Assembly: GCA_005789205.1 (NCBI GenBank)
Contig: SXYM01000076.1
Location: 1-32,443 of the forward strand
From: Actinomycetota bacterium
GTDB lineage: Bacteria; Actinomycetota; Actinomycetes; Nanopelagicales; Nanopelagicaceae
Direction of reading: 5' to 3'
DNA: 32,443 bases
In this document: in pieces, positions 29,343-32,443 of the stretch
Numbering within the stretch: the stretch's first letter is position 1
Layout: the number at the start of each line of letters is the position of its first letter
The notes under the pieces: generated by a model
Seen by the model: the letters and a program-made list of their open reading frames with translations, nothing else
Databases searched by the model: none
Told to the model about the DNA's origin: nothing
Translations under genes and position numbers: made by a program

Positions 29343-30701
29343 ATGACATCAATGACAATTGCTGATTTAACAGCCAAGATCAAGAGTGGTGAAGTAGATA
29401 CCGTCGTCGTAGCAATGACCGATATGCAGGGCCGCTTAACAGGTAAGCGCATCCACGGGGAGTTCTTTCTTGATGAAGTGCTTAAGCATGGCACTGAAGG
29501 GTGCAACTACCTTCTAGCAGTCGATGTTGATATGAATACCGTAGATGGGTATGAAATGTCTTCATGGGAGCGCGGCTATAGTGATTTCGCTTTGGTTCCA
29601 GATATGGACACCTTGCGCATGATTGATTGGCAAGAAGGTGCTGCACTTGTGTTAGCTGATGTGCAATGGCTAGATCACACAGATGTTGTGGCATCCCCTC
29701 GTCAGATCCTTCGCAGGCAAGTTAAAGCGCTCAAGGATGCTGGCATGGAAGCCATGTGTGGAACTGAGCTTGAGTTCGTCGTGTACAAAGACACATATGA
29801 GGAAGCTTGGAACAAGGGCTACAAGAACCTGATTCCTGTTAACCAATACAACGTTGACTATTCAATTTTAGGTGGATCACGCATTGAGCCTCTATTGCGC
29901 AGAATCCGTTTGTCTATGGCAAAAGCTGGAATGACTGTTGAATCCGTTAAGGGTGAATGTAACTTTGGGCAGCACGAAATTGCCTTTAAGTACTCTGATG
30001 CTCTATCAAATTGCGATAACCACGTCATTTATAAAAACGGTGCTAAAGAGATTGCGGCACAAGATGGCTATGCACTTACATTTATGGCTAAGCCAAATGA
30101 AAAAGAAGGTAACTCTTCACACATTCACCTTTCATTCCGTGGACTAGATGGCTCCATGGTGATGGCTGATGATTCAGATAAAGAGCAGGGTCTTAGCGAT
30201 CTTGGTCGCCAGTTCATTGCTGGACAGATTGCGCATATGCGCGAGATGTCTTTGCTCTTTGCACCAAACATCAACTCTTATAAGCGCTATGTTCCAGGCT
30301 CATTTGCTCCAACAGCTATCCGCTGGGGTCGCGATAACCGCACATGCGCCCTTCGTTTAGTAGGCAAGGGTGCAAGTCTTCGCCTTGAAAACCGTGTTGC
30401 AGGCGGAGATGTAAATCCCTACCTAGCTGTTTCTGGAATCATCGCCGCAGGCCTTGATGGAATTAGGAACAAGATGGTTCTAGAACCAGCTTTCACGGGA
30501 AATGCATACGCCTCAGACTCACAACGGGTTCCTTCATCAATGAATGAATCACTTGCGCTATGGGAGGGCTCTTCTTGGGTTAAGGAAACCTTTGGCGCTG
30601 AAGTCCAGGCACACTATGCAAATATGGCCAAGATTGAAATTGCTGCATACGGCAAGGCAATCACCGATTGGGAATTAGTCCGCAACTTCGAAAGGTTCTA
30701 A
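29343..30701 (+). CDS. Glutamine synthetase-like ligase (GlnA3/GlnA4/PuuA-type gamma-glutamyl-amine synthetase)
   Basis: GTELEFVVY, GECNFGQHEIAFKY, SSHIHLSF, NSYKRYVPGSFAPTAIRWGRDNRTCALR, LRLENRVAGGDVNPYLA. Subclass inferred from ALDH/GATase context. Confidence 0.88.
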   Translation: MTSMTIADLTAKIKSGEVDTVVVAMTDMQGRLTGKRIHGEFFLDEVLKHGTEGCNYLLAVDVDMNTVDGYEMSSWERGYSDFALVPDMDTLRMIDWQEGAALVLADVQWLDHTDVVASPRQILRRQVKALKDAGMEAMCGTELEFVVYKDTYEEAWNKGYKNLIPVNQYNVDYSILGGSRIEPLLRRIRLSMAKAGMTVESVKGECNFGQHEIAFKYSDALSNCDNHVIYKNGAKEIAAQDGYALTFMAKPNEKEGNSSHIHLSFRGLDGSMVMADDSDKEQGLSDLGRQFIAGQIAHMREMSLLFAPNINSYKRYVPGSFAPTAIRWGRDNRTCALRLVGKGASLRLENRVAGGDVNPYLAVSGIIAAGLDGIRNKMVLEPAFTGNAYASDSQRVPSSMNESLALWEGSSWVKETFGAEVQAHYANMAKIEIAAYGKAITDWELVRNFERF

Positions 30702-30707
30702 ACAACC

Positions 30708-32066
30708 GTGTCCACTTCATACGATGTAATCAATCCTGCCACCGAACAAATCGTTAAGAATGTTCCGCACTTAGATTTGGAACAGACTGATGCAATTATT
30801 GCAAAGGCAGCTAAAGCTTTTGAAACTTGGAAAAATGTCACTCCTGGTGAGCGTGCTCGCTTACTTCGTGCCTTTTCCCAAGTTGTAACAGACCACCGTG
30901 AAGAGTTGGCGCAGTTAGAAATCACTAATGCTGGCCACACACGAGGCAATGCACTCTGGGAAGCAGACAACGTTGCAAATACGCTGATGTATTACTCAGC
31001 AGCACCAGAGCGCCTATTTGGTAAGCAAATTCCAGTTCCAGGCGGAATAGATATAACTTTCAAAGAGCCTTTAGGTGTTGTTGGAATCATTGTTCCTTGG
31101 AACTTCCCGATGCCAATTGCTGGTTGGGGCTTTGCACCAGCGCTAGCTGCTGGAAATACTGTCGTTCTAAAGCCAGCCGAATACACACCACTAACTGCTA
31201 TTCGCCTTGGCGAACTTGCATTGCTCGCCGGAATTCCTGAAGGTGTTCTCAACGTATTGCCTGGCAAGGGAAGTGTTGTTGGCAATCGCTTTGTTACACA
31301 TCCCCTAGTTCGAAAAGTTGGCTTCACAGGTTCAACTGAAGTTGGTAAGCAGATCATGGCTGGATGCGCCGATCAGGTGAAGCGCGTGACTCTTGAGCTT
31401 GGTGGCAAGAGCGCTAACATCATCTTTGCTGATGCAGACATTAAAAAAGCTGCAGCTGGGGCACCTGGCGCGGTCTTTGATAACGCTGGCCAAGATTGCT
31501 GTGCTCGTTCAAGAATCCTTGTGCAAAAGTCGGCATTCGATAAGTTCATGGAGCACTTCGAAGTCGCGGTTAAGAAGTTCCGCTGCGAAGATCCAAATCT
31601 AGCTACTGCTGAAATGGGACCACTGATTTCAAAGAAGCAGTTTGATGTTGTTGAGTCTTATCTTGACGACAAAATTGCTTTCCAAGGTTCAGCACCATCA
31701 GGGCCCGGATACTGGATGCCACCAACCGTCTTGCTCCCTAAAAACGCCCAAGCAAAATCATGGCGTGAAGAGATCTTCGGTCCAGTTGTTTCAATCTTAA
31801 CTTTTGAAGATGAAGCAGAAGGCATCAAGATGGCAAACGATAGCGAGTATGGATTATCCGGTTCTATCTGGACACGCGAAGTCGGAAAAGCTCTTCGTGT
31901 TTCCCGCGCGATTGAAACAGGCGCACTATCTGTAAATTCAAATTCTTCAGTGCGTTTCTGGACACCATTTGGTGGCTTTAAGCAGTCAGGCCTAGGACGT
32001 AGTTTAGGTCCAGATGCAGTTGATTCCTACACAGAGTTAAAAAACGTATTTATCTCTAACGACTAA
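30708..32066 (+). CDS. NAD(P)-dependent aldehyde dehydrogenase
   Basis: VGIIVPWNFPMPIAGW, GFTGSTEVGKQI, LELGGKSANIIF, NAGQDCCARSR (catalytic Cys), EEIFGPVVSI. GTG start. Confidence 0.93.
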   Translation: MSTSYDVINPATEQIVKNVPHLDLEQTDAIIAKAAKAFETWKNVTPGERARLLRAFSQVVTDHREELAQLEITNAGHTRGNALWEADNVANTLMYYSAAPERLFGKQIPVPGGIDITFKEPLGVVGIIVPWNFPMPIAGWGFAPALAAGNTVVLKPAEYTPLTAIRLGELALLAGIPEGVLNVLPGKGSVVGNRFVTHPLVRKVGFTGSTEVGKQIMAGCADQVKRVTLELGGKSANIIFADADIKKAAAGAPGAVFDNAGQDCCARSRILVQKSAFDKFMEHFEVAVKKFRCEDPNLATAEMGPLISKKQFDVVESYLDDKIAFQGSAPSGPGYWMPPTVLLPKNAQAKSWREEIFGPVVSILTFEDEAEGIKMANDSEYGLSGSIWTREVGKALRVSRAIETGALSVNSNSSVRFWTPFGGFKQSGLGRSLGPDAVDSYTELKNVFISND

Positions 32067-32443
32067 TTAGATTGTGCGGATTGGCGCGGTTGCGATGCGA
32101 TCAAGAAATTGATCAACTAAATCGTAACCGCGCTGATTGCTTTCAGCCTCTAATTTTCTAGTTTCTGCACGTAGCTGATCTACAACCACTCCTTCAGATT
32201 CAACTTCGGCGCATCCACCTTCCATTGCCAACCACATATCCAAAACTTCAGAATCAATTTCTGGGTGAAACTGCAGGCCTAATGTGCGACCAAAGTGATA
32301 TGCCTGCGGACATAACTCAGTTCGGGCAATCTCTGTTGCCCCAGGTGGAACAGTGAAACGATCCCAGTGGTATTGAAACCAGGGACCTTTAGGAATCAAA
32401 GTCTCATCATCACTATCTGTTTCATACCAGCCAAGCTCTGCAC
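32067..32443 (-). CDS. Class I glutamine amidotransferase (GMP-synthase-like/PuuD-like), N-terminus outside window
   Basis: Frame open to the window edge: AELGWYETDSDDETLIPKGPWFQYHWDRF...LGLQFHPEID, with catalytic His and Glu in QFHPE. Confidence 0.82.
   Translation of the reverse strand, partial: AELGWYETDSDDETLIPKGPWFQYHWDRFTVPPGATEIARTELCPQAYHFGRTLGLQFHPEIDSEVLDMWLAMEGGCAEVESEGVVVDQLRAETRKLEAESNQRGYDLVDQFLDRIATAPIRTI

Noticed and set aside
1-32443. CRISPR, toxin-antitoxin, phage-defence, transposon, tRNA or rRNA content
   Set aside because: No direct-repeat array, transposase or integrase motifs, defence-domain proteins or recognisable RNA genes were seen; nearly all space is taken by conserved actinobacterial housekeeping genes.

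Overview
The window looks like ordinary chromosome from a low-GC, streamlined actinobacterium, probably Nanopelagicales/acI-like (inferred from gene order and protein families; no taxonomic test was run). It holds about 31 densely packed CDSs: a Gfo/Idh/MocA fragment, ROK kinase, SRPBCC protein, FadD-type acyl-CoA synthetase, a very short histidine kinase plus NarL-type regulator, PimB-like glycosyltransferase, NlpC/P60 protein, RibD-C-like reductase, EamA transporter, DUF3000, RNase D, FTR1 permease, thiolase, FadJ-type fusion, aconitase, TrmA/RlmD-type methyltransferase, two TrkA proteins, DUF3159, dUTPase, PaaI-like thioesterase, DUF3093, DUF4193, HflX, DapF, MiaA, MiaB, and a terminal GATase II / APC permease / GlnA-like / ALDH / GATase I locus. 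I saw no CRISPR array, transposase, phage genes, rRNA or tRNA. The most notable non-coding structure: 12 of about 17 likely operon-head genes have TANNNT exactly 6 or 7 nt before the start codon, implying pervasive leaderless transcription. Two divergent pairs have opposed -10 boxes only 5-6 bp apart inside 31-32 bp gaps. Other leads are a perfect 11-bp inverted repeat in the -35 region of the FTR1 gene, a histidine kinase with an apparently contracted ATPase domain, a candidate gamma-glutamylation locus with two unrelated amidotransferase folds, and seven convergent junctions that all overlap or abut.
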